DNA from: Geobacter sp. UBA698
Lineage (GTDB): Bacteria; Desulfobacterota; Desulfuromonadia; Geobacterales; Pseudopelobacteraceae
DNA: 64,000 nucleotides
Reading direction: 5' to 3'
NCBI GenBank assembly: GCA_002298925.1
Contig: DBMM01000028.1
Span: forward strand, 20,315 to 84,314
Position numbers and translations under genes: made by a program. The notes below the pieces were generated by a model that was not told the DNA's origin, ran no database searches, and was given only the letters and a program-made list of their open reading frames with translations. This document shows, one piece after another, positions 25,099 through 33,582 of this stretch (positions within the stretch are counted from its first letter, which is position 1; each line of letters begins with the position of its first letter).

Positions 25099-26142
25099 AT
25101 GTTGAAAATATTCGATTACCTGTTCGGCCTGTTTTCCAACGACCTGGCCATTGACCTGGGCACCGCCAACACCCTGGTGTACCTGAAGGGCAAGGGCATT
25201 GTGGTGCGCGAACCATCGGTCGTAGCAGTCCAGAAGATGCCCAACGGCCGCCAGATGGTACTCAAGGTCGGCATGGAGGCCAAGCAGATGCTCGGCCGCA
25301 CACCCGGCTCCATCACCGCCATCCGCCCCATGAAGGACGGCGTCATCGCCGATTTCGACATCACCGAAGAGATGCTGCGCTATTTCATCCACAAGGTCCA
25401 CAACCGCAAGACCCTGGTGCGTCCACGCATCGTTATCTGCGTCCCCTCCGGCATCACCCAGGTGGAAAAGCGCGCTGTCAAGGAATCGGCCGAATCGGCC
25501 GGCGCCCGCGAGGTCTACCTGATCGAGGAGCCGATGGCTGCCTCCATCGGAGCCGGACTGCCGATTACCGAGGCCTCCGGCAACATGATCGTCGATATCG
25601 GCGGCGGTACCACCGAGGTGGCGGTCATCTCCCTGGCCGGCATAGTCTATGCCCAGTCCACCCGCATGGGGGGAGACAAGATGGATGAAGCCATCGTGCA
25701 GTACATCCGCAAGAAATACAACCTGCAGATCGGCGAACGCATGGCTGAATCGATCAAAATCGACATCGGCGAAGCCTATCCCGGTCCGGAAGTACTGATC
25801 AAGGTCGTCAAGGGACGGGATCTGGTCTCTGGCATCCCCAAGACCATCGAAGTCAACTCGGACGAAATCCGCGAGGCGCTCAAGGAGGCTGTCAACGCCA
25901 TCGTCGATACGGTGCGCATCTGCCTGGAAAAGACCCCCCCCGAACTGGCGGCCGACATCGTCGACAAGGGCATCTTCCTGGCTGGCGGCGGCGCCCTGCT
26001 GCGCAACCTGGACCTGCTGCTGCGCGAGGTAACCAAGGTACCGGTGCTGATCGCCGAAAACCCGCTGGACTGTGTTGTGCTCGGCTCAGGCAAGGTACTG
26101 GATGAGCTTGACCTGTTGCGCCGCGTGTCGATCTCGTCGTAA
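25099..26142 (+). CDS. mreB: Rod-shape-determining actin homologue MreB
   Basis: 347 residues, the standard length. The actin-type ATPase motifs are clear: DLAIDLGTANTLVY (phosphate 1), IVDIGGGTTEVAVIS (phosphate 2) and LAGGGALLRNLD (adenosine). It forms membrane-bound filaments that steer lateral cell-wall synthesis. Unusually it is not followed by mreC/mreD but by a glycosyltransferase and LPS-heptose genes, so wall shape and LPS core synthesis sit side by side here. Confidence 0.97.
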   Translation: MLKIFDYLFGLFSNDLAIDLGTANTLVYLKGKGIVVREPSVVAVQKMPNGRQMVLKVGMEAKQMLGRTPGSITAIRPMKDGVIADFDITEEMLRYFIHKVHNRKTLVRPRIVICVPSGITQVEKRAVKESAESAGAREVYLIEEPMAASIGAGLPITEASGNMIVDIGGGTTEVAVISLAGIVYAQSTRMGGDKMDEAIVQYIRKKYNLQIGERMAESIKIDIGEAYPGPEVLIKVVKGRDLVSGIPKTIEVNSDEIREALKEAVNAIVDTVRICLEKTPPELAADIVDKGIFLAGGGALLRNLDLLLREVTKVPVLIAENPLDCVVLGSGKVLDELDLLRRVSISS

Positions 26143-26156
26143 CATACCGAGACAGC

Positions 26157-26262
26157 GAGGCACAGAGGCAATGACAGACGTCTGCATCCCATCGACGTTC
26201 AGCGACAAGCAATCTAGCCGGACGTCATGCATTTTCGTCTGCCTGCAGTTGCTCTGTGCCTC
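26157..26262. repeat. 11-bp inverted repeat in the mreB-glycosyltransferase gap
   Basis: GAGGCACAGAG (26157-26167) and its exact complement CTCTGTGCCTC (26252-26262) flank an 84-base interval with no gene. It could fold in the mRNA between the two genes; there is no T run, so it is not an obvious terminator. Confidence 0.4.
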
Positions 26263-26299
26263 CCTGCCTCAGTGACAGTAACTTCACCCTGCCGCTGAT

Positions 26300-27358
26300 A
26301 TGCAAACTCCCTCTGTCGACATAATCGTTCCGGTCTGGAACAATCCCTTTGTAACCCGCGCCTGTCTGGCCTCGATTCTGACCCATTCGCCCGAAGCACG
26401 GCTGATCATTGTCGCCAGCGGCAGCAGCCGCGAAACCGAGCTGATGCTGGAGGAGTTTTCCGAGCCCCTGGGCGAACGGGGCCTGTTCATCATCTCCGAC
26501 CGCAATGTGGGCCTGGTGCCATCCATCAACATGGGGCTGTCCCGCTCCGACAGCGACTACGCCGTCATCCTGCGGCCCCAGGTCCAGGTTCCGGCCGGCT
26601 GGCTGGCCGGACTGCTGGAAGCGGCCCAGGACGGAATTGGCACGCCGCTTCTTAGCGGCAATGGCGCCCCGCAGCTGCCCGCCATGACCCGCGGCTGCAG
26701 CCAGATGGAAACCTTCAGCGCATCTTTTTTCGCACTGGCACTCAAGGGAGAGATGCACATGCTTTTGGGCGGCCTGGACGAGCGGCTGGACAACGCTGAA
26801 TGGTGCCTGAAGGATTATCTGCGCCGCGCCTGGAGCAAAGGTTACCGCACCAGCATCAGCGCCCGCACCACCCTGGAATGCCAGCCCGTACAGGTCTTCG
26901 GCTCAAAAGAACGGCTGTCGGAAATTGCCCGGGCCAGCCAGGCTATCTACCGCCAGCGCTGGGGTAGCTTCCGGCATTACGGCATCTATTTCGGTCGCAG
27001 CACCGAAGCCGCCAGCCTGGCCGAAGCCATCGAAACCATCCTGGAAGGCGCCCGCCAGGGACACAGGTTCACCCTGCTGCTGCATCGACGCCAGATCGCA
27101 GATTTTCGCCGCCTGGGGTGGAGCGGCCTGCACACCGGCATTGAACTGCAGTCGCTGTCGCTGCTGGCTCCCCGCCGCGATCTGCACAGAAAGCTGGCGG
27201 CGCTGCAAACCGCTTTCCCGGACATGGTCATGGTGCGCGGGGCCGAAGGGATCGAGTTGCCCGGATCCGTTCCGGCCCCCCTCTTCAGCGAGGTGGCCGC
27301 CGTCCTGGGACGGACCAGCCCTACATCCAACCAAAACGGAGACCACTATGCTCAATGA
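26300..27358 (+). CDS. GT2-type glycosyltransferase-like protein
   Basis: 352 residues. The N-terminus SVDIIVPVWNNPFVTRACLASI is the nucleotide-binding start of family-2 glycosyltransferases, and SDRNVGLVPSINMGLSRSDSDYAVILRPQV is the usual donor-site stretch, though the DxD motif is degenerate (RPQ in its place). The C-terminal ~130 residues are an extra domain I do not recognise. The gene's end overlaps gmhA by 11 bases, so translation is probably coupled. The context (heptose genes) suggests it acts in LPS core or another heptose-containing glycan. Confidence 0.75.
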   Translation: MQTPSVDIIVPVWNNPFVTRACLASILTHSPEARLIIVASGSSRETELMLEEFSEPLGERGLFIISDRNVGLVPSINMGLSRSDSDYAVILRPQVQVPAGWLAGLLEAAQDGIGTPLLSGNGAPQLPAMTRGCSQMETFSASFFALALKGEMHMLLGGLDERLDNAEWCLKDYLRRAWSKGYRTSISARTTLECQPVQVFGSKERLSEIARASQAIYRQRWGSFRHYGIYFGRSTEAASLAEAIETILEGARQGHRFTLLLHRRQIADFRRLGWSGLHTGIELQSLSLLAPRRDLHRKLAALQTAFPDMVMVRGAEGIELPGSVPAPLFSEVAAVLGRTSPTSNQNGDHYAQ

Positions 27359-27917
27359 AATCCAGAGACAACTCCAGGCCCACCAGCAGGTCATGACACT
27401 GATCGAACGGGAACTATCGGTGCAGATCGCCGAGATGACAGCGCTGCTGACGGAAGCCTTCAGAAACGGCAAAAAACTGCTGGTGATGGGTAACGGCGGT
27501 TCCGCCGCCGATTCGCAGCATTTCGTGGCCGAAATCGTGGGGCGATTCAAGCTGGAACGCCCGGCCCTACCGGCGGTGGCGCTCTCCACCGACACCTCCA
27601 TCCTGACCGCCATCGGCAACGATTACGGCTTCGATTCCATCTTCAGCCGCCAGGTCGAGGCACTGGCTACGGCCGGGGATGTGGTGGTCGGCATCTCCAC
27701 CAGCGGCAATTCCCCCAACGTAAAAAAAGCCCTGGAACTGGCCCGGCAGCGCGGCTGCCATACGGTCGGGCTGCTGGGCAAGGACGGCGGCAGCATCAAG
27801 CCGGTCTGCGACCTGGCTCTGGTCGTCCCCACCAACGACACGCCCCGCGTGCAGGAGGGGCATATCACCATCATCCATATCGTCTGCGACCTGGTTGAAA
27901 AAGGGTTATTCCAATGA
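27348..27917 (+). CDS. gmhA: Sedoheptulose 7-phosphate isomerase
   Basis: 189 residues from the ATG at 27348 (the frame open further upstream is shadowed by the glycosyltransferase gene). SIS-fold enzyme that makes D-glycero-D-manno-heptose 7-phosphate, the first step to LPS heptose. Seen: MGNGGSAADSQHFVAEIVGRF, STDTSILTAIGNDYGF, VGISTSGNSPNV and QEGHITIIH, all family signatures. It overlaps the unknown gene downstream by ATGA. Confidence 0.95.
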   Translation: MLNEIQRQLQAHQQVMTLIERELSVQIAEMTALLTEAFRNGKKLLVMGNGGSAADSQHFVAEIVGRFKLERPALPAVALSTDTSILTAIGNDYGFDSIFSRQVEALATAGDVVVGISTSGNSPNVKKALELARQRGCHTVGLLGKDGGSIKPVCDLALVVPTNDTPRVQEGHITIIHIVCDLVEKGLFQ

Positions 27918-28864
27918 AAATACAGCCCATCGATCTGGCCGGCGTCCACACCTTTCCGATTGCCGAGCGCAAAAACAAGGTCTCCCTGGAACGTGATTTT
28001 GCCGGTGAGATCACACCGGGCATGACCGTTTCCGCCCTGCTGGCAGCCCTGCCCAACCAGCTGGGGGGCGAAAGCCTGAATGCCGTCATCAGTGCCGTGG
28101 TCAAGGCCCGCGAAAAGGGCAAGCCGGTGGTGCTCGCCATTGGCGGCCATGTCATCAAATGCGGTCTGCAGCCGGTGCTGAAGAAACTGATTGAGGCCGA
28201 TATCGTCACGGCGGTGGCCATGAACGGTTCCGCCAGTATCCACGACTACGAGATCTCCCTGATCGGCGCGACCAGTGAGGATGTGGGTGCCGTGCTGCAT
28301 TGCGGCACCTTCGGCATGGCCGAGGAGACCGGGCGTGACATCAACCGGGCTCTGAAGAGCGGCGCAACCGAGGGGATCGGTTACGGAGAAGCTCTGGGCA
28401 GATTCATCATTCAAAACAACAATCCCCAGGCCGCCTCCAGTCTCTTGGCAGTCTGTTTCGACAAAGGCATCCCGGCCACGGTCCACGTGGCTGTCGGCAC
28501 CGACATCATCCACCAGCACCCCGAATGCGACGGCGCCGTGCTAGGCCAGGCCACGTTCACGGATTTCCGCCTGTTCACCGCGGTGGTCGCCACCCTGGGC
28601 AACGGCGGCGTCTTCATCAACATCGGCAGCGCCGTGATCATGCCGGAAGTCTTCCTCAAGGCCCTGTCCATCGCCCAGAACATGGGTTTCCATGTGGACG
28701 GCTTCACCACCGCCAATTTCGACATGACCCAGCATTACCGTCCCCTGCAGAATGTGGTCAAACGCCCTACGGCCGGCGACAGCCGCGGCCTGACCATCAC
28801 CGGACACCATGAAATCATGATCCCGCTGCTGGCAGCCGGGATTCTGGACAAGATCGGAGCCTAG
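27914..28864 (+). CDS. Unknown conserved-type protein in the heptose cluster
   Basis: 316 residues, coupled to gmhA by an ATGA overlap and ending 1 base before the hldE start. Soluble, no signal peptide. Notable segments: VVLAIGGHVIKCGLQPVLKK, VAMNGSASIHDYEISLIG, GATEGIGYGEALGRF, ATVHVAVGTDIIHQHPE, INIGSAVIMPEVFLKAL and GFTTANFDMTQHYRP. The alternating hydrophobic strands and glycine turns suggest a Rossmann-like, possibly deoxyhypusine-synthase-like fold; this is a weak impression. It is not a HAD phosphatase, so it does not simply replace GmhB. Its position strongly ties it to heptose or LPS metabolism. Confidence 0.7.
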   Translation: MKIQPIDLAGVHTFPIAERKNKVSLERDFAGEITPGMTVSALLAALPNQLGGESLNAVISAVVKAREKGKPVVLAIGGHVIKCGLQPVLKKLIEADIVTAVAMNGSASIHDYEISLIGATSEDVGAVLHCGTFGMAEETGRDINRALKSGATEGIGYGEALGRFIIQNNNPQAASSLLAVCFDKGIPATVHVAVGTDIIHQHPECDGAVLGQATFTDFRLFTAVVATLGNGGVFINIGSAVIMPEVFLKALSIAQNMGFHVDGFTTANFDMTQHYRPLQNVVKRPTAGDSRGLTITGHHEIMIPLLAAGILDKIGA

Positions 28865-28865
28865 C

Positions 28866-30332
28866 ATGGATAGAAAAAGCGCTGAATCCCTCTTCAACCG
28901 CATCGGCGAGATCCGCTGTCTGGTAATCGGCGACCTGATGCTGGACGAATACCTGTGGGGCAAGGCCGAACGCATCTCGCCCGAGGCGCCGGTGCAGGTG
29001 GTGGATGTACTGCGGGAGGAATTGCGCCTGGGGGGCGCCGGAAACGTGGTCAACAACCTGGTGGCGCTGGGGGCCCAGGTCTCGGTCTGCTCGGTGGTGG
29101 GGGAGGACGACAACGGCTGGTCACTGCTCAAGATCTTCAACCGCCAGAATGTGGCCACCGATGCCATCTTCCGCGACCCGGCCCGCCAGACCAGCCGCAA
29201 GACGCGGGTGGTGGCCGCCCATCAGCAGATCGTCAGGATCGACCGCGAATCACGGGATCCGCTCTATCCCGAAATCGAACAGTCGGTCTGCGCCTGGGTC
29301 AGCAGCCATGCCGGCCGTTTCGACGTGATCCTGCTGTCTGACTACCTCAAGGGGGTCTTGACGCCCACCGTGATCGCCACGGTGATCGCAGCGGCGGCCT
29401 CCGCCGGCATCCCGGTACTGGTTGACCCCAAGGGGAGCGACTACGGCCGCTACCAGGGCGCCACCCTGCTGACCCCCAACCGCAAGGAAGCCGAAACTGC
29501 CGCCGGCATCGCCATCCGCGACAACGCATCCCTCGAGCGCGCGGCCGGAGCGATCATGGCGGCAGCCGGCCTGCAGCACCTGCTGATCACCCGCAGCGAG
29601 GAAGGCATGTCGCTCTTTTCAAGCTCGGCCCCTGCCATTCACATCCCGACCGTGGCCCGGGAAGTGTTCGACGTTTCCGGTGCCGGGGACACGGTGCTGG
29701 CATCGCTGGCCATCGGCCTGGCCAGCGGACTGGGCATGGCCGAGGCCGCCGTTCTGGCCAACATCGCCGCCGGCATCGCCGTGGCCAAACTGGGCACCTC
29801 CACCGTCAGCCCCTCCGAGATCATCAACGCCGTGGCCATGACCCACAGTGACAGCGATTCCAAGATCAAGAACCGTGATGTGCTGTCGGCCGTGATCGCA
29901 TCTGAAAGAGCCCGTGGCAAGCGGGTGGTCTTCACCAACGGCTGCTTCGACCTTTTACATGCCGGACATGTCAAATACCTGCAGAAAGCCCGCAGCATGG
30001 GGGACCTGCTGATCCTTGGGCTGAACAGCGACGCTTCCGTGCGGCGCCTGAAAGGCGAAAACCGGCCCCTGATCAACGAGGACGAACGGGCCCACATCAT
30101 GGCAGCACTGGACTGCGTCGACTACGTGGTGATTTTCGACGAGGATACCCCGCTGGAACTGATCACAGCCATGAAACCGCATATCCTGGTCAAGGGGGGC
30201 GACTATACGCCGGACGGCATTGTCGGCAAGGATCTGGTCGAATCCTACGGCGGCCGGGTGGAGGTGGTCTCATTTGTGGACGGCAAATCCACCACCAATA
30301 TCATCGAGCGCATCCTGGAGCGCTACAGCTGA
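28866..30332 (+). CDS. hldE: Bifunctional heptose 7-P kinase / heptose 1-P adenylyltransferase
   Basis: 488 residues in two domains. Residues 1-~320 are a ribokinase-type kinase (LGGAGNVVNNL; DVSGAGDTVLASLAIGL with catalytic Asp). Residues ~345-488 are a cytidylyltransferase-fold ADP transferase (FTNGCFDLLHAGHVKYL, with the HxGH motif, and VKGGDYTPDGIVG). It phosphorylates D-glycero-beta-D-manno-heptose 7-phosphate and activates it with ATP for ADP-heptose. gmhB and hldD are not seen in the window. Confidence 0.97.
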   Translation: MDRKSAESLFNRIGEIRCLVIGDLMLDEYLWGKAERISPEAPVQVVDVLREELRLGGAGNVVNNLVALGAQVSVCSVVGEDDNGWSLLKIFNRQNVATDAIFRDPARQTSRKTRVVAAHQQIVRIDRESRDPLYPEIEQSVCAWVSSHAGRFDVILLSDYLKGVLTPTVIATVIAAAASAGIPVLVDPKGSDYGRYQGATLLTPNRKEAETAAGIAIRDNASLERAAGAIMAAAGLQHLLITRSEEGMSLFSSSAPAIHIPTVAREVFDVSGAGDTVLASLAIGLASGLGMAEAAVLANIAAGIAVAKLGTSTVSPSEIINAVAMTHSDSDSKIKNRDVLSAVIASERARGKRVVFTNGCFDLLHAGHVKYLQKARSMGDLLILGLNSDASVRRLKGENRPLINEDERAHIMAALDCVDYVVIFDEDTPLELITAMKPHILVKGGDYTPDGIVGKDLVESYGGRVEVVSFVDGKSTTNIIERILERYS

Positions 30333-30410
30333 TGCCGTTGCCCGCTAATTTTGGTGGTTTTTCATCGTAAAATCTGCTACAGCAGTTACATTTCTTGAAC
30401 TGGAGCGGTC

Positions 30411-31148
30411 ATGACGAGGGAAATCAACGACAGGGAATTGTGGATATTGGGTGTCAAGGCGGACAGCGGTCGGGATGAATTGATCCGTTCCTACCTGAGT
30501 GCCGGCGGCTATTCGAGCCGGGTCGAACAGTTTGAACAGCTTTCAGCCGGCCGCCCCCTGGGTATCGTGCTGGATATCTCTCCGTTTGCCGATGACGGCT
30601 GGGGCCAGCTGCTGAAGATCAAGGCCGATCCCGCCACCCGCAATATCCCGGTACTGCCGGTCTTTTTGAGCGCCACCGGCAAAGTGGGCGGCGTTTTTCC
30701 GGTGGGCGGCTTCTTCACCCTGCCGGTGGACGACCACTATCTGCTGGAGCGCCTGGCGGTCTACGGTCTGACCGAAGAGGCTGAAACCTGGGATCTGCAG
30801 GCCATGATCGTCTCACGCAGCGGCGAGGAACGGCTGGCCAAAGCAACCGAATCGGTCGGATTCGAGATTATCAAGGCCTATACCGGCAAGGAGGCCCTGG
30901 CGCTGACCTCCATCCATCCGGCCTACATGGCTTTTTCCAGCCTGATGCTGCCGGACATGTCCGCCTTGGAGCTGCTGGAAAAGATGCGGCTCTACCCCTA
31001 CAGCCGGAACATCCCGATGTTCGTGCTTTTGAAAGAGGATATGAAAGAGGGAGAAAAGGCGGCCATGAGCAGGGAGGTGGCCCACCTGGTCAGCAAGAAA
31101 CAGCTCTCCTGTACCGAGTTCCTCAGTTATCTGCGGCGCAGGGAATAG
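30411..31148 (+). CDS. Tandem pseudo-receiver protein
   Basis: 245 residues behind GGAGCGG. Two receiver-like halves. The first (~10-125) has LGIVLDIS (an Asp near the phosphorylation position) but lacks the acidic pair and the KP lysine (GFFTLPVD). The second (~130-240) follows the fold (AMIVSRSGEERL...GFEIIKAYTGKEALAL...AFSSLMLPDMSALELLEKMR...) with Ser replacing the phospho-Asp and a late KK. No output domain. It is probably a protein-protein adaptor without normal phosphotransfer. It follows hldE by about 80 bases and has its own terminator. Confidence 0.7.
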   Translation: MTREINDRELWILGVKADSGRDELIRSYLSAGGYSSRVEQFEQLSAGRPLGIVLDISPFADDGWGQLLKIKADPATRNIPVLPVFLSATGKVGGVFPVGGFFTLPVDDHYLLERLAVYGLTEEAETWDLQAMIVSRSGEERLAKATESVGFEIIKAYTGKEALALTSIHPAYMAFSSLMLPDMSALELLEKMRLYPYSRNIPMFVLLKEDMKEGEKAAMSREVAHLVSKKQLSCTEFLSYLRRRE

Positions 31149-31167
31149 TCAGACAACAACTACAAAC

Positions 31168-31216
31168 GGAAACGGCCGTTCACCTTGACCAATCAAGGGA
31201 ACGGCCGTTTTCAGTT
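31168..31216 (+). terminator. Intrinsic terminator after the pseudo-receiver gene
   Basis: AAACGGCCGTT...AACGGCCGTTT outer stem with an inner CCTTGA/TCAAGG helix, then TTTTCAGTTTT. Confidence 0.85.
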
Positions 31217-31233
31217 TTGGTTGATCAGTTATG

Positions 31234-31368
31234 CCGATTTCAAATCAAGGATGAAATCAAGGAGGATGAAATCAAGGCGGCGAAGATTTCGGCGATGGAG
31301 GCGTACAGGGTAGTACGTTGAGGAGCCTAAGATGAGCCAACGCAGATGGCGCCTTGATTTGGAATCGG
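31234..31368. repeat. 135-bp element with 17-bp terminal inverted repeats
   Basis: The ends CCGATTTCAAATCAAGG (31234-31250) and CCTTGATTTGGAATCGG (31352-31368) are inverted repeats with one mismatch. The interior has no open frame. A shorter copy lies at 2138-2223 and an end fragment at 40434-40450. It resembles a miniature or REP-type intergenic element, and abuts the parvulin gene's stop codon. Confidence 0.6.
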
Positions 31369-31370
31369 AG

Positions 31371-32435
31371 CTACAACAGTCCGGTCAGATCCTTCATTTC
31401 GATACTGGCCTTGCCGCGCAACTCCTTGGCCCACTGGCTGAAGCGCTCCTCCGACTTCTTGCGGTAGAGAGTCTCCTCGATTTCGCCCTTGACGCTCTCG
31501 AACGATTTCATCTTGCCACTGACCCGCTCTTCCAGCTTGATGATGTGGAACCCGGAGGGGGTGTAAACCAGTTCGCTGACCTCTCCCGGCTTGAGGGACA
31601 TGATGGCCTGCTCCAGTTCGGGCAGCATGTCCCCCTTCTTGAAGCGTCCCAGATCGCCGCCATCCTTGCGGGCCGCGGGATCCTCGGAATAGGTCTTGGC
31701 CAGTTCGGCAAAATCCTTGCCGCTCTTGGCCTCGGCCAGCACCATCAGCGCCGTGGTCATGCTGCGCTTGATATCGTCGGAGGGAGTCTTCTCGCTGGTC
31801 TTGAAAAATATGTGCCGGGCGCGGAACGTTTCATCCTCGGTATATTTCAGCCGGTTGGCCTCGAAATACTCGCGCATCTCGCTTTCGCCGACCTGGATCT
31901 TCGAACGGACCTCCATGCTGACCAGCTTCAGCTTTTCAAGCTGTTCCTGCAGTTGGCTGCGGTACTGATCAAATGAGAGCCCCTGATTGGCAAGGGCCGC
32001 CACCAAGGCCTCCTGGGTCAGATTATTCTGCTTTTTTACATCGTCGATGGACTGGCGGATCTCTTCTTCACTGACCTTGATGTTCAGTTCCTTGATCTTC
32101 TGTTCCACCAGCTTTTTTTCCACCAGACTATCCAGCGCCAGGCGGCGGATCTTGCTGCGGGCAGCATCATCCAGAGCACCTTTTTTCTCGTTCTCACGGA
32201 TAACGGGCTGGGCCTCGCGGTTTACTTCGAACAGCGTGATGATCTCGTCGTTTACCACGGCAGCCACGGTATTGATGACCGCGCCCGTGGCAACTATCCT
32301 GGCCAGAGCCTCTTTGGGCTGATCGGCCTTGACCGTTGCAACGGCCGGCTCACTCTTGGCTATCACTTGATTCTTCGCGCAGCCGCCGGCCAGAAGCAGG
32401 CAGACCGGCAGCAGGGCTGCAATCCGTAGGTTCAT
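31371..32435 (-). CDS. Parvulin-type peptidyl-prolyl isomerase lipoprotein
   Basis: 354 residues from the ATG at 32435. Lipoprotein signal MNLRIAALLPVCLLLAGGCAK (lipobox AGGC). A SurA-like N-terminal helical chaperone region (VVNDEIITLFEVNREAQPVI...LVEKKLVEQKIKEL) precedes one parvulin domain (RARHIFFKTSEKT...DGGDLGRFKKGDMLPELEQAIMSLKPGEVSELV..GFHIIKLEE). It should help fold outer-membrane or exported proteins in the periplasm. A second parvulin lipoprotein gene lies just upstream on the same strand; a hairpin separates the two. Confidence 0.92.
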   Translation of the reverse strand: MNLRIAALLPVCLLLAGGCAKNQVIAKSEPAVATVKADQPKEALARIVATGAVINTVAAVVNDEIITLFEVNREAQPVIRENEKKGALDDAARSKIRRLALDSLVEKKLVEQKIKELNIKVSEEEIRQSIDDVKKQNNLTQEALVAALANQGLSFDQYRSQLQEQLEKLKLVSMEVRSKIQVGESEMREYFEANRLKYTEDETFRARHIFFKTSEKTPSDDIKRSMTTALMVLAEAKSGKDFAELAKTYSEDPAARKDGGDLGRFKKGDMLPELEQAIMSLKPGEVSELVYTPSGFHIIKLEERVSGKMKSFESVKGEIEETLYRKKSEERFSQWAKELRGKASIEMKDLTGLL

Positions 32436-32469
32436 AGTCTTACTCGTTTCTTCCTGGGTTAAAATACGC

Positions 32470-32495
32470 AAAGGGTGGGCTTAAAGCCCACCCTT
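32470..32495 (-). terminator. Hairpin between the two parvulin genes
   Basis: AAAGGGTGGGCTT/AAGCCCACCCTTT, perfect stem with a minimal loop. The T run on the minus strand is short (TTTGCG), so it may act as a weak terminator or mRNA-end stabilizer. Confidence 0.6.
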
Positions 32496-32541
32496 TCGGG
32501 CAGTCAAGCATATCCGTTATGCGGGGCGACTCCCCCCACAG

Positions 32542-33477
32542 TTATTTCTTCTCGGCAGCCGGCTTGGCCGTTTCAGCAGGTTTGCCTTCTTCTTTCTTGG
32601 TGCCCATGGCATTCAGGACATCTTCCTTGACGGTGATCTTGGCGGTCTTTTTAAGCTCTTCCTTGATCTTCTGGAAGACCTCCTGTTGCTTGGTCGGCAT
32701 GATGGCGGCCTTGATCTGCTCCTTGACCTCTTCGAAAGGACGCGTACCGGCCGGACGCTTGCCGGTCAGCTTGATGATGTGAAAGCCGAAGTCGGACTTG
32801 ACCACATCGGAGACCTGGCCCTCTTTCAGAGCCAGAGCTGCTTTTTCAAAAGCCGGCACCATGCTTCCCTTGCCGAACCAGCCCAGGTCGCCCCCCTTGG
32901 CGGAGGAGGAGTCGACCGAGTGTTTCTTGGCCAGTTCCTCAAAATTGCCGCCCCCCTTGATCTGGGCCAGAATATCCTTGGCCTCCTTCTCGGTCTTCAC
33001 CAGGATGTGGCTGGCCTTGACCTGCTCACCGGCCTTAAATTTGTCGATATTCTGGTCGTAGAATTTCTTCAGATCGGCATCGGAAACCTGTGACTCGCTC
33101 TCAACCTTTTTCTTGAGAAAGGACTCCACGATCAGACGCTTTTTCAGATCCTGAAGTTTCTCCTCGATTTCCGGCCCCTTGTCCACGCCGTCTTTGGATG
33201 CCTGCTGCAGGATCAGCTCACGGATCACCATGGTGTCCAGCATTTCCTTACGCCCCTGGGGGGTGTCGGCCATGGACTTGAGGTACTCCGGCAGGTTTTT
33301 AAGTTCGCGATTGAAATCGCCGGTTGTGATGGAACCACTGTTGACCTCGGCCAGCACCTGCCCCCCTCCCTTTGATTCCGTCTTGGAACCGGAGGAAGGT
33401 GTGCCGCCCTGACAGCCAAAGAGTGCAGCCGCGCACAAGACCACGGCGATACATTTTGCATTTGATGTGACTTTCAC
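32542..33477 (-). CDS. Parvulin-type peptidyl-prolyl isomerase lipoprotein
   Basis: 311 residues from a GTG start behind AAAGGAGA. Lipobox LFGC in MKVTSNAKCIAVVLCAAALFGC. An N-terminal SurA-like region follows (FNRELKNLPEYLKSM...LDTMVIRELILQQASKDGV), then a parvulin domain (KASHILVKTEKEAKDIL...KGGDLGWFGKGSMVPAFEKAALALKEGQVSDVV...GFHIIKLTGK), then a Lys/Ala/Glu-rich C-terminal tail. Periplasmic foldase, paralogous to the next gene downstream; the pair may divide clients between them. Confidence 0.92.
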   Translation of the reverse strand: MKVTSNAKCIAVVLCAAALFGCQGGTPSSGSKTESKGGGQVLAEVNSGSITTGDFNRELKNLPEYLKSMADTPQGRKEMLDTMVIRELILQQASKDGVDKGPEIEEKLQDLKKRLIVESFLKKKVESESQVSDADLKKFYDQNIDKFKAGEQVKASHILVKTEKEAKDILAQIKGGGNFEELAKKHSVDSSSAKGGDLGWFGKGSMVPAFEKAALALKEGQVSDVVKSDFGFHIIKLTGKRPAGTRPFEEVKEQIKAAIMPTKQQEVFQKIKEELKKTAKITVKEDVLNAMGTKKEEGKPAETAKPAAEKK

Positions 33478-33582
33478 GAAATCTCCTTTTGTGATGCTTG
33501 GTTAAATTGCCAAAATCTTTAAAAAACTATCATAACGACACACCCATTTCAAGTGCTTTCTGGCCCCGGGCCTGGTCGGCAA

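Noticed and set aside
26925..27347. N-terminal extension of gmhA
   Set aside because: Lies within the glycosyltransferase gene; GmhA starts normally at MLNEIQ.
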